The notes under the pieces were generated by a model that worked only from the letters and a program-made list of their open reading frames with translations, did not search any database and had not been told where the DNA came from. From Helicobacter sp. (lineage in GTDB: Bacteria > Campylobacterota > Campylobacteria > Campylobacterales > Helicobacteraceae), in contig NZ_JAAVGY010000060.1 in the NCBI RefSeq assembly GCF_014799995.1, positions 1 to 37,002 on the forward strand: a stretch of DNA of 37,002 bases. The letters run 5' to 3'. Each line of letters starts with the position of its first letter. The first letter of the stretch is position 1. Positions 15,307-23,376 of this stretch are shown here, piece by piece. The translations under genes were made by a program, and so were the position numbers.

Positions 15307-16439
15307 TTTTGCAACCTTAAAAGCGCGTCTTTGATGATAGATTCCTCATAAACTAGAGCAAGGCGCACGAAATTCTTACCGGGATTCTCCCCTCTTTCAT
15401 CTAGTCTTGATAAGAAGCTACCCGGCAAGACTAAAATGTTTTCTTTCTGGAGGAGATTCTTTGTCCATTCCAAATCATTGCCTACGGGCAGCCACACATA
15501 AAAAGTCTCGCTTGGAATGCGTAGATTTGGGATTTTAGCCCCTAGAATCTCTCGGGCTAATTGTAGGTTTTTAGCGTATTGCGTGCGCGAAAATTCTGTG
15601 TGTGTCTCCTCGCTCCAAGCAAACGTGGCGGCGGCTTGTAGGGGCAAGGGAGAGGCACACCCTACATAGGTGCGATATTGCGCGTAAGGCTTGAGGATTG
15701 TGGAATCCCCCGCGATAAATCCACTCCTTAAGCCCGGCGCGGAAGAGCGTTTGGAGATAGAATTAAGGGCTAATACATTTTTGAAGCTGGGATTCCCAAC
15801 CTCTAAGCTAGCCTGCAAGACAGAAGCGGGTCTTTGATGGCTGTAAATCTCGCTATAACACTCATCGTTAAGGAGTAAAAAGTCGTATTCAAGAGCGTCT
15901 TTTACCCATTGCTTTAGCTCCTCTAGGCTCATCGTAGCCCCTGTGGGATTATTAGGGGAGTTGAGAATCACCAAATCGCAAGCGTGCATTTGCTCTTTTG
16001 TGAGGCTGGGCTTAAAGTCGTTTTGGGCGGTGAGATTCATATAAATGCTTCTTGCCCTTGAAGCAATCGCTGCTCCCTCATAAATCTGATAAAAAGGATT
16101 GGGGTGTGCTAGCGTGGGATTTTGTTTGTCAAAAAGATAGAATTGTGGGAAGTTAAAGAGCACTTCGCGCGTGCCAAAGGTTGGGATTAACTCATTAGGC
16201 TTTAATGCTACATTGAATCGACGTTTAAGAAAGCCTAGCATAGAATCTTTTAAGGATTCTTCCCCCGCAGTTTTGGGATATTTGTTTAGCGATTCCACAT
16301 TTTCACACAAGGCTTGGCAAATGCTCTTTGGAGTGTCAAATTGTGGTTCGCCAATGGTTAGAGAAATGCGCTTACCACTCGTTGAGATTCCACAAATGAG
16401 CGAATTTAGCTTTTCAAAAGGATAGGGCTGAAACTCCAT
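15297..16439 (-). CDS. dapC: DapC-like class I/II PLP aminotransferase
   Basis: A 380-aa fold-type I aminotransferase. NSPNNPTGA (160-168) and the PLP-lysine motif SISKRSSAPGLRSGF, with Lys230 as the Schiff-base residue, are clear, as is the C-terminal arginine region FVRLALVY. The H. pylori gene in the same place (HP0624) is annotated as succinyldiaminopimelate aminotransferase, acting in lysine/meso-DAP synthesis. Its position next to murC, which uses the cell-wall precursor pool, supports that. Another amino-acid substrate is possible. Confidence 0.8.
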   Translation of the reverse strand: MEFQPYPFEKLNSLICGISTSGKRISLTIGEPQFDTPKSICQALCENVESLNKYPKTAGEESLKDSMLGFLKRRFNVALKPNELIPTFGTREVLFNFPQFYLFDKQNPTLAHPNPFYQIYEGAAIASRARSIYMNLTAQNDFKPSLTKEQMHACDLVILNSPNNPTGATMSLEELKQWVKDALEYDFLLLNDECYSEIYSHQRPASVLQASLEVGNPSFKNVLALNSISKRSSAPGLRSGFIAGDSTILKPYAQYRTYVGCASPLPLQAAATFAWSEETHTEFSRTQYAKNLQLAREILGAKIPNLRIPSETFYVWLPVGNDLEWTKNLLQKENILVLPGSFLSRLDERGENPGKNFVRLALVYEESIIKDALLRLQKWL

Positions 16440-16441
16440 TT

Positions 16442-18121
16442 CTACTTCCTATTGTGATTTTTGGTGTTTTTGGATTTGGAATTTTTTGATGGTTTAACCG
16501 AGCGGCGATTTTTTTGTTGCGGTTTTTTATGTGATTCTTTATGAAATTCTTGAAAATTCCAATCCTCGTTATCCTGCTTGCTTCTTTGGCTTTTGGCAGA
16601 GGGATTCCAATGTTTGCCCCCACGCGATGGATTGTTTTTTGCATTATTTCTACTATTGGTTGATTTTTTGAATCCGCCCTCTAGCTGCATTTGTAGATTT
16701 TTGAGGTCATCTTTGTTTAGCCCGATTTTGTTTGGTCCTAAGACTTTGGAATCTTGTAGCACGATAGAGAGAAGCTTACAGACTAATTGCGTCATATCTG
16801 CGTGGGAGCGGATTTGCTCATAAAGGCGCAAAGCCTCATCGCTAATCGTGTGTTTTAGGATTCTATCTAGCAGATTGGAATCTTGTTTATCCATTGTGTC
16901 TTGAATGTCTGGAATCTCATAGAGTTCAATGCTTGCTTTGGTGTTTTCTTTGATTCTTCTAATTTCTTTAAACTCTAAGGGTGTAGCAAGTGTAATAGCG
17001 ATTCCCTTTTTGCCCGCTCTGCCTGTGCGCCCAATGCGATGAACATAGGATTCTGGATTGAGCGGAATATGGAAATTAAACACGTGGCTTACTCCGCTAA
17101 TATCCAAGCCGCGCGCGGCAATATCAGTAGCGACAAGGATATTAGTGCTAGCATTCTTGAAAGCATTGATAGACTTTACCCTCTCTCTTTGTTCCATATC
17201 TCCGTGTAATGCTCCGGCTTTGTAACCACGTGCAAGCAGACGCTCGGATAAAATGTCTGCTTCTTTTTTCATTCGCGTAAAAATAATCGCCTTGCTTGGC
17301 ATTTCGCTATCAATCAAGCGCACAATCGCGTCTTCGCGTTCGCTCTCATTGATGATATAGTAACGTTGTGTAATGTCTTGATTGGTGGCATTTTCTGGTG
17401 TTACTTTGATGAGTTTTGGATTGTCAAGAATCTTTTGGGCTAAATGCTTAATCGGTGTGGGCATAGTCGCTGAAAATAGTAAAGTTTGGCGTGCATTAGA
17501 AAGATAAGTAAAAATCTCTTCTATGTCATCTAAGAATCCCATATCTAGCATTTCATCGGATTCGTCTAGCACGACAACGTTTGGAGAGAAGTTTTTGAGA
17601 CGTTCGTTTCTTAAGTGGTCTAATAAACGACCGGGCGTTGCGATGATGATTTGAGGGGATTTCTCTAGCAATTCAAGCTGGCGGCGAATCGGTTGTCCGC
17701 CAAAAAGCGAGACGGTTTTGACTTTGCTGTATTTACCTAGCTTAAAGATTTCATCGCCAATTTGCATTGCAAGTTCTCGTGTAGGTGTTACGATTAATGC
17801 TTCAATCGTCCCATTATGTTTTAGGTTGTTGATTAAAGGCAAGCCAAAGGCGGCAGTTTTGCCTGTGCCTGTTTGTGCTTGGGCAATCACATCTAATCCA
17901 TCTAAAATAATCGGAATTGTTTCTTGTTGGATTGGGCTAGGCTCGCTGAAACCGGCTTCTTTGATACCTCTTAGGAGGCTTTTTTTAAATCCAAAAGATT
18001 CAAACCCATTAGAATACCCCCAAGTATCGTTTGTATCTTGAGGAGCGAAGATTTTAGAATCCTTTGCTCTTCGTGTTTGTTTTTTGGTGGAAGATTTTTG
18101 TTGTTTTGTTGTTTTGTTCAT
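16442..18121 (-). CDS. rhpA: DEAD-box RNA helicase (RhpA/DeaD-like)
   Basis: An RNA helicase of about 559 aa. Motifs in order: Q motif (GFSEPSPIQQETIP), Walker A AQTGTGKT, PTRELAMQI, TPGRLLDHL, motif II VLDESDEMLD, SAT, then domain-2 motifs including HIGRTGRAGKKG. The C-terminus is a long Lys/Asn/Ser-rich basic tail. Motif II reads DESD instead of DEAD. H. pylori has a single DEAD-box helicase, RhpA, in the RNase J degradosome. I chose the ATG at 18121: an upstream in-frame ATG at 18145 lies at the predicted transcription start of the internal promoter, although read-through could use it. It is followed after 2 bp by the aminotransferase gene. Confidence 0.9.
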   Translation of the reverse strand: MNKTTKQQKSSTKKQTRRAKDSKIFAPQDTNDTWGYSNGFESFGFKKSLLRGIKEAGFSEPSPIQQETIPIILDGLDVIAQAQTGTGKTAAFGLPLINNLKHNGTIEALIVTPTRELAMQIGDEIFKLGKYSKVKTVSLFGGQPIRRQLELLEKSPQIIIATPGRLLDHLRNERLKNFSPNVVVLDESDEMLDMGFLDDIEEIFTYLSNARQTLLFSATMPTPIKHLAQKILDNPKLIKVTPENATNQDITQRYYIINESEREDAIVRLIDSEMPSKAIIFTRMKKEADILSERLLARGYKAGALHGDMEQRERVKSINAFKNASTNILVATDIAARGLDISGVSHVFNFHIPLNPESYVHRIGRTGRAGKKGIAITLATPLEFKEIRRIKENTKASIELYEIPDIQDTMDKQDSNLLDRILKHTISDEALRLYEQIRSHADMTQLVCKLLSIVLQDSKVLGPNKIGLNKDDLKNLQMQLEGGFKKSTNSRNNAKNNPSRGGKHWNPSAKSQRSKQDNEDWNFQEFHKESHKKPQQKNRRSVKPSKNSKSKNTKNHNRK

Positions 18122-18150
18122 TGCGTTACTTTTATGTAAATTCATTCGTG

Positions 18151-18156
18151 ATTATA
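18151..18156 (-). promoter_or_regulatory. Internal -10 box for the helicase gene
   Basis: A perfect TATAAT on the minus strand (in ATGCTATAATCACG), 30 bp upstream of the chosen helicase start and inside the 13-kb run. It sits in the 28-bp gap after the cold-shock-like orphan and could give the helicase independent expression. Confidence 0.5.
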
Positions 18157-18173
18157 GCATTAAAACAAGTATA

Positions 18174-19643
18174 TCACTCTAAAAAGCCGAAGCGATTCCC
18201 CGAAACATTCTTTGAAAGAATCTCAAAAGGTGTTTGCGCATTGGCTTTAAAGGCTTTTGCCTCTTTGATAAGCTCCTCTGGGTTTTCCCAAATATGTGTG
18301 CTATCAATATAGATTTTTTCAAAAGTGATTTCATTGATGAGCGAAAAATAGAGCGTGCGCTTATAGGCTGTTTTGACGGAATAAAGCTCATTTTCGCAGA
18401 GAATCTTAAGCTTGAGATTTGTGGATTCTTGCTCGTCTGTGGTTACGATGAGGAAATATTTTCTATGTTTTTTCTTGATTTTATCCACATAACGATAAAG
18501 CAGAGTGTCTAACTCGTTTAGGCGGTCTTTGTTGAGATGTTCTAAATATTGCTCAATAAAGTAAATCATTGTAGGCACGCGGTCATTGTTGGCACTTTTA
18601 AAAAAGTTTTTTTTCAGGGCTACGGATTTTAAAACTTTATGATAAATTTTTTCATTTAAAATCGTAATACAAATATCTAAACCGCTTTTGATTTTTTTGT
18701 AGATTCTTTCATAAGTTTTTTCATAAAGGTCTGTAAAGATTTTGAAGTAATATTCTTCAAATTGTTGTTTGAGTTGTAAAAGATGTTTGCAGAGATTGCT
18801 ATTGTAGCTTTCAGTCTCTGTCATTTTTTGTAATTCTAGTCGCACTTTCTCTAGCTTTGCGGAGTTTTTTTCTAAATCTACTTTGGATTGGATTCTACGT
18901 TCAAGCAAGAGAATATCGTTTTTAAGCGCACTGATTCTTTTTTGACATAGATTGCTCGTGTCTTTTGCGTTGTTGATTGCTACAATCAAAGCTTGGTAGT
19001 GGCATTGTTGGGGCAAAAAATGCTCTTTGAATACATTTTCAATATTGACTTTTTGGTAACGCATAAGGTCAGAATAAGCAGATTCTAAACGCGTCATAAT
19101 TCCGAGCTCTTCAATAAAATCATCTTTTGGAATTGTTTTGTCGCTATAAAGGAGATTGTCTAATGTCTTCGCGCTAAAACGTTTGAGATGTGCATAATCG
19201 TAGAGGTATTTATCTTTTGGCAAGTATAAGTCGTTTAAAAAGGCAATGGCGGAAAACTCTTGGTAAAAATATTTTTTTAGCGATTCCATAGGTTTTATAT
19301 CCACGCGCACTTCTCTGATTTTTTGATAATCTGTTTGTTTGTAGATTTTTTGGACAATCGCATCGCGCTTGTTGCTTAGAAGCGTGTCTAGCTGTTCGTC
19401 TGTATCGTGATGCCAAAAGTCAGATTCTGAAATCATAGAATTGCTGAAGTCTTGAAATTTAGAGGCTTTGCAATCTGTAACCTGCCCTGCTTCATTGCAG
19501 CGAAACTCTACAAACATATCTACCGCTGGAATCACCTTTTTATCGTGCCAAGTCTCTTTGGTAAATTCAAAAAGTTTTCTTGATAAGTTAATGACCGCAC
19601 CTTTGCCATTGCTGCTTAAATAACGAACGATTTTTCCGTGCAT
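18174..19643 (-). CDS. Orphan protein with cold-shock-like N-terminus and coiled-coil
   Basis: A 489-aa protein of unknown function. Residues 1-62 resemble a cold-shock OB-fold: GKIVRYLSSNGKGAVIN, then F-x-F-T-K-E-T-W, then a V-x-F-x-V-E-F-like strand (VDMFVEFRC) and a final DCKAS. Such folds bind single-stranded nucleic acid. The remainder is helical, with a coiled-coil at about 230-300 (ISALKNDILLLERRIQSKVD) and a basic middle (KIYHKVLKSVALKKNFFK). No signal or membrane segment is seen. It precedes the DEAD-box helicase by 52 bp to the chosen start, and from memory HP0248/HP0247 in H. pylori have the same order. An RNA-related role is inference from the fold and partner. Confidence 0.8.
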   Translation of the reverse strand: MHGKIVRYLSSNGKGAVINLSRKLFEFTKETWHDKKVIPAVDMFVEFRCNEAGQVTDCKASKFQDFSNSMISESDFWHHDTDEQLDTLLSNKRDAIVQKIYKQTDYQKIREVRVDIKPMESLKKYFYQEFSAIAFLNDLYLPKDKYLYDYAHLKRFSAKTLDNLLYSDKTIPKDDFIEELGIMTRLESAYSDLMRYQKVNIENVFKEHFLPQQCHYQALIVAINNAKDTSNLCQKRISALKNDILLLERRIQSKVDLEKNSAKLEKVRLELQKMTETESYNSNLCKHLLQLKQQFEEYYFKIFTDLYEKTYERIYKKIKSGLDICITILNEKIYHKVLKSVALKKNFFKSANNDRVPTMIYFIEQYLEHLNKDRLNELDTLLYRYVDKIKKKHRKYFLIVTTDEQESTNLKLKILCENELYSVKTAYKRTLYFSLINEITFEKIYIDSTHIWENPEELIKEAKAFKANAQTPFEILSKNVSGNRFGFLE

Positions 19644-19645
19644 TG

Positions 19646-20359
19646 CTAACCTTTGGATTCTGTATAAAGAGTATTTTGAGATTCTAAATACATTTTAGAA
19701 TATTCTGCTTGCATTTGTTCTTTTAGGGATTCAAACCATTGTTCTCCTTGTGGGGTAAAGGCGGGAAGATATTGAATGCTAAAAGGAGTGTTTTGAAATC
19801 TTAATGCGCCTACATCAAGGCATTTACGCGTGCCGCAAATGACAATAGGTTGGACTTTGAGATTGAAATGTTCAATCAAGAATTTTGCCCCACTTTTGAA
19901 GGGCAAAAACTTCTCCTCACCCTTGCTTCTTGTGCCTTCGGGAAAGATACACAAGGTGCGCCCACATTCTAGCCTATTTTTCGCTTCTTTTAGCAAAAAT
20001 ACAAGCTCCTTTTTGCTTTCGCGATTAATCAGAATCATTTTGGGGGCTTTGAGCGCGTGTCCATATAAAAAGGGCTTGCCAAGCTCTTTTTTGGCAATCC
20101 AACAAAGATTATTCGGGTGGATTGCCTCTAAATAAATCACGTCCATAAAACTTTGATGATTGAGTACTAAAATCTGCGCACTAGGGTCTAGCTCACCCTT
20201 AATATTTACCCGAACCCCAAAGAGTGCAAGGAAAATTTTTGCGGTGATTTGCCTTGCTTTGCGCTGTGCATTTTGGAAAAGATAAATAAACAAAATCATC
20301 AAAGGAATCACAAGGAGGGTATAAAGAATTGCGCTAAAGGCTCTAATTTTGGAGGTCAT
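19646..20359 (-). CDS. plsC: 1-acyl-sn-glycerol-3-phosphate acyltransferase PlsC
   Basis: A 237-aa membrane-bound acyltransferase that converts lysophosphatidate to phosphatidate in phospholipid synthesis. An N-terminal hydrophobic anchor spans about 10-30. The catalytic HX4D is in NHQSFMD (His about 68, Asp about 73), and the glycerol-phosphate motif FPEGTRSKGEE is present. I chose ATG at 20359 over the adjacent GTG at 20362. It overlaps the end of the upstream SH3-protein gene and is 2 bp from the next gene. Confidence 0.92.
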   Translation of the reverse strand: MTSKIRAFSAILYTLLVIPLMILFIYLFQNAQRKARQITAKIFLALFGVRVNIKGELDPSAQILVLNHQSFMDVIYLEAIHPNNLCWIAKKELGKPFLYGHALKAPKMILINRESKKELVFLLKEAKNRLECGRTLCIFPEGTRSKGEEKFLPFKSGAKFLIEHFNLKVQPIVICGTRKCLDVGALRFQNTPFSIQYLPAFTPQGEQWFESLKEQMQAEYSKMYLESQNTLYTESKG

Positions 20360-21749
20360 CACGTTTTACCCAGCCTATGCGGTCATCTTCTAAAAGCACT
20401 TTGTAGTAATTGCTTCTTTGTGCAAGAATCTCAACCCGCATTGGTTCTTGTGTTGTCAAAATAATTGTGGAATTAAAAGTCGGTTGGATTCTAAGAGAAA
20501 CATTCGCTTTTAGGGTTGCGGAAGTTTTGAGTGTCAAGAAGTAAAGCAACATTCCAAGTGCAATCACGCCAAGCAACACAAAGATTAACTTTCTCTTGTA
20601 GAGATACAAGCCAAAAAATACAATGGCGAAAAAAACCATAGAGGCGATTTTGAAAAATTGATAATTATTTTTGGGCTTAATGTCGCTCTGTGTGCTCACT
20701 CTATCTTCAATCGCAATGTTTTCTACTTGTAATTCCGTGTATTTGGAGGTTTTGACATTAAAATAATCAAAACGAATCGTGTTCAAATCCTTTGGCACAA
20801 TGGCATAATAAAACGCCACAGATTGTTTGTAGTCTCCACTTTTGCTTTCAATGCCTTGTTGTGTATAGGAAGCTAAATGAAAGTCAAATAAATTTCCCAT
20901 TGTGCTTTGGAATTGAAAAACCGCCAAGTTGTTGTGCGTATCGTAGTTTGTGATTTTGGTATCCAAGATTCTTAAATCTTCGGCAAGCACTTGCGAAAAA
21001 CTGCCTTTGCGGTCTAGCTTGATAGCGCGTCCGCTAATGCTTTGCGTGCTCTCTCCCGCCTCCCCCTCGCTTGTATTTACGCTGACTTTGACTTGAGGAA
21101 TCGTATAGTTGGGCTGCTTGATTTTGAGGTAATAAGTGTTTCTTAAGCTAGAATCTTCCGCATTGAGACTCCAATTTTCGTTAGGGTTTAGAATCTCTAC
21201 GCTTGCCTCTTGGACATTGTTTTCAAAGACAAATTCGGTTTTAATCGTAGAATAGTCCGTAAGCACGAGGAGTTTTAACTCTAAAGGAATGATTTGATGC
21301 ACATATAAAATATCCAAAGGAGGATTGAGCATTTCTAAATAAACATTTTTTGCGAGGGAGTTGATAGGATAGGAATTTTCTGCTGGTTGGTCTAAAGTTT
21401 GGGATTCCGCACCTTGTGTTCCTATCAAAGTATTTTGTGTTGTAGGAGAATCTTGTGTCGTGAATGGATTAGCATTTGGGGTGTCATTAGGGTTGGATTG
21501 GTGTATTGGAGCAGGGTGAGGCTCTAGGGATTCCCCCTCCACATTTTCCTCTGCAATGGCATTGGGTAATGCTTGTTGGGAGGTTTCTAAATCTTGTGGA
21601 TTGGAATACACTTCCATTGTTTCAGGGCTCTGTGGAAACATTCTTGTTTCACCACTGTGAGCGTCTTTCAAGCTTTCTTTGTCTGTATCTTGTGCGATTC
21701 CACAGATACACAATCCCAAGACGAATACTAATGGTGCAAAAATTTTCAT
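20343..21749 (-). CDS. BatD-like exported protein with C-terminal SH3 domain
   Basis: A protein of about 468 aa. The ATG at 21749 was chosen because it forms an ATGA overlap with the purQ stop and begins a clean signal peptide (MKIFAPLVFVLGLCICGIA); an upstream in-frame start is purQ-internal. Order of parts: signal peptide, a Pro/Gln/Asn/Ser-rich low-complexity linker, a beta-rich periplasmic region (starting NVYLEMLNPPLDILYVHQ) reminiscent of BatD, two adjacent membrane segments (IASMVFFAIVFFGLYLY and LIFVLLGVIALGMLLYFL), and a C-terminal bacterial SH3-like domain (NVSLRIQPTFNST ... RIGWVKRDDLQ). The helical hairpin would return the SH3 domain to the periplasm, where it could bind peptidoglycan. 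Function is unknown. Confidence 0.75.
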   Translation of the reverse strand: MKIFAPLVFVLGLCICGIAQDTDKESLKDAHSGETRMFPQSPETMEVYSNPQDLETSQQALPNAIAEENVEGESLEPHPAPIHQSNPNDTPNANPFTTQDSPTTQNTLIGTQGAESQTLDQPAENSYPINSLAKNVYLEMLNPPLDILYVHQIIPLELKLLVLTDYSTIKTEFVFENNVQEASVEILNPNENWSLNAEDSSLRNTYYLKIKQPNYTIPQVKVSVNTSEGEAGESTQSISGRAIKLDRKGSFSQVLAEDLRILDTKITNYDTHNNLAVFQFQSTMGNLFDFHLASYTQQGIESKSGDYKQSVAFYYAIVPKDLNTIRFDYFNVKTSKYTELQVENIAIEDRVSTQSDIKPKNNYQFFKIASMVFFAIVFFGLYLYKRKLIFVLLGVIALGMLLYFLTLKTSATLKANVSLRIQPTFNSTIILTTQEPMRVEILAQRSNYYKVLLEDDRIGWVKRDDLQN

Positions 21750-22402
21750 AAAATTTCTAAAAATCCCTCTAGCATTTTTAAGCCAATGTCTTGCCCAAGT
21801 AGTTTTTCTATTGCGCGTTCGGGGTGGGGCATAAGTCCAAAAACATTTTTTTGTTTGTTGCAAATCCCCGCGATATTGCTTACCGAGCCATTGGGATTAT
21901 GGACATATTCTAATAGAATTTGGTGCTGTGCCTTTAACTCTTGCAGCCCCACAGCGTCAATATAATAGTTTCCGTCCGCGTGGGCGATTGGAATCCTGAC
22001 GATTTCATTTGGCTGGAATTTGCTCAAAAACACATTGTCATTATGAATGATTTTAAGGTCAGAATCTTTGGAGATGAAATGCAAGTTTTCATTGCGTTTC
22101 ATTGCACCGGGCAATAATCCGCTCTCAAGCAGAATCTGGAATCCATTGCAGATTCCAAGCACATATCCTCCCTCTTTTGCAAAGTCTATTACCGCTTTCA
22201 TAATCGGAGAGAATCGCGCAATCGCCCCGCTACGCAAATAATCCCCATAGCTAAATCCTCCGGGGATTACGACTAGCTTTGTCCCTTGCGGCAGGGAAGT
22301 TTCTTTGTGCCATACGATTTTGGTTGGCACATTAAGGAGCGAAAAGGCATATTCCATATCGTATTCGCAATTTGTTCCCAAAAATTGTAGAATCGCAACC
22401 AT
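21746..22402 (-). CDS. purQ: Phosphoribosylformylglycinamidine synthase, glutaminase subunit PurQ
   Basis: A 218-aa class I glutamine amidotransferase that supplies ammonia to PurL in de novo purine synthesis. The nucleophile is Cys85 in LGICNGFQIL, with His193 and Glu195 in MPHPERA. IPGGFSYGDYLRSGAIA forms the oxyanion region. It follows purS by 1 bp, and its stop overlaps the next start as ATGA. The catalytic subunit purL is not in this window. Confidence 0.95.
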   Translation of the reverse strand: MVAILQFLGTNCEYDMEYAFSLLNVPTKIVWHKETSLPQGTKLVVIPGGFSYGDYLRSGAIARFSPIMKAVIDFAKEGGYVLGICNGFQILLESGLLPGAMKRNENLHFISKDSDLKIIHNDNVFLSKFQPNEIVRIPIAHADGNYYIDAVGLQELKAQHQILLEYVHNPNGSVSNIAGICNKQKNVFGLMPHPERAIEKLLGQDIGLKMLEGFLEIL

Positions 22403-22403
22403 T

Positions 22404-22640
22404 TTATATCTTTATTGTATAATTTTCTATCACAGTGTTTGCTAGCAGAGTATCGCACATAGATTCTACTTCTTTTTGGATATTTGTTTTATCTTCTCCC
22501 GCAATTTCTAATGTAATGACTTTGCCTACTTGGACGCTTCCTATCCCTTGATAACCTAGCGATTCTAAGGCGTGGTGTATGGCTTTGCCTTGAGGGTCTA
22601 ATACACCCTCTTTTAGTCCTACAATGACTTCTACTTTCAT
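22404..22640 (-). CDS. purS: Phosphoribosylformylglycinamidine synthase, PurS subunit
   Basis: A 78-aa subunit that bridges PurQ and small PurL. Typical PurS blocks are KVEVIVGLKEGVLDPQGKAI, the SLGYQGIGSVQVGKVI segment and a C-terminal CDTLLANTVIENYTIK. I chose the ATG at 22640, with AGGGGA just upstream, over the GTG one codon earlier. It lies between purC and purQ with gaps of at most 8 bp. Confidence 0.94.
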   Translation of the reverse strand: MKVEVIVGLKEGVLDPQGKAIHHALESLGYQGIGSVQVGKVITLEIAGEDKTNIQKEVESMCDTLLANTVIENYTIKI

Positions 22641-22648
22641 CACTTCCC

Positions 22649-23365
22649 CTAGCTTAAAATTCTTTTTAAAATTTCTTCATAAGCCATTTTGACATTACCT
22701 AAATCCTGTCTAAAGCGGTCTTTGTCTAGTTTTTCTTTGGTTTGCTTATCCCAAAATCTGCAAGAATCGGGTGTGATTTCATCAGCGACAAGAATCACCC
22801 CACTATTATCTACGCCAAACTCTAGCTTGAAATCTACCAAAATAAGATTCTTTTCGTCAAAAAACTTGCGTAAAACCTCATTGACTTTGCGTCCGATTTT
22901 GCGTAACTCATCTAACGTTTCTACGGATTTGACGCACTGAAGAATCAAGGCGTGTTCGTCATTGATGAGCGGGTCGCCAAGTGCATCGTCTTTGTAGTAA
23001 AACTCTACGAGTGTAAAGGGTAGAGGCTCTCCCTCTTTGATTCCTAGACGCTTGCTTAATGAGCCTGTGGCAACATTACGGACAACGACTTCAATAGGGA
23101 CAATACGGACGCGTTTGCAGAGCATTAAATCTTCTCCTATCGTCTCTACATAGTGCGTTTTGATTCCGTTGCTTTCTAGCAGTTTAAAGATTTCGGTAGA
23201 GATTTTGCAATTAAGAATCCCTTTGCCTTGCTCGCTTCCTCTTTTTTCGGCATTAAAGGCGGTTAAATCGTCTTTAAATTGAGAAATGACTAAATTCTCA
23301 TCACTTGTTTTATAGAGCTTTTTGCCTTTGCCCTCATACATCAATTCTTTTTGTGTTGCTTGCAT
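22649..23365 (-). CDS. purC: SAICAR synthetase PurC
   Basis: A 238-aa enzyme that joins aspartate to CAIR in de novo purine synthesis. Family blocks: MYEGKGKKLYKT near the N-terminus, FKDDLTAFNAEKRG, IEVVVRNVATGSLSKRLG, and the C-terminal LVDFKLEFGVD ... DEITPDSCRFWD. AAAAGGAG precedes the ATG. It follows ctpA by 11 bp and starts the purCSQ group. Confidence 0.96.
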   Translation of the reverse strand: MQATQKELMYEGKGKKLYKTSDENLVISQFKDDLTAFNAEKRGSEQGKGILNCKISTEIFKLLESNGIKTHYVETIGEDLMLCKRVRIVPIEVVVRNVATGSLSKRLGIKEGEPLPFTLVEFYYKDDALGDPLINDEHALILQCVKSVETLDELRKIGRKVNEVLRKFFDEKNLILVDFKLEFGVDNSGVILVADEITPDSCRFWDKQTKEKLDKDRFRQDLGNVKMAYEEILKRILS

Positions 23366-23376
23366 TTTTACTCCTT

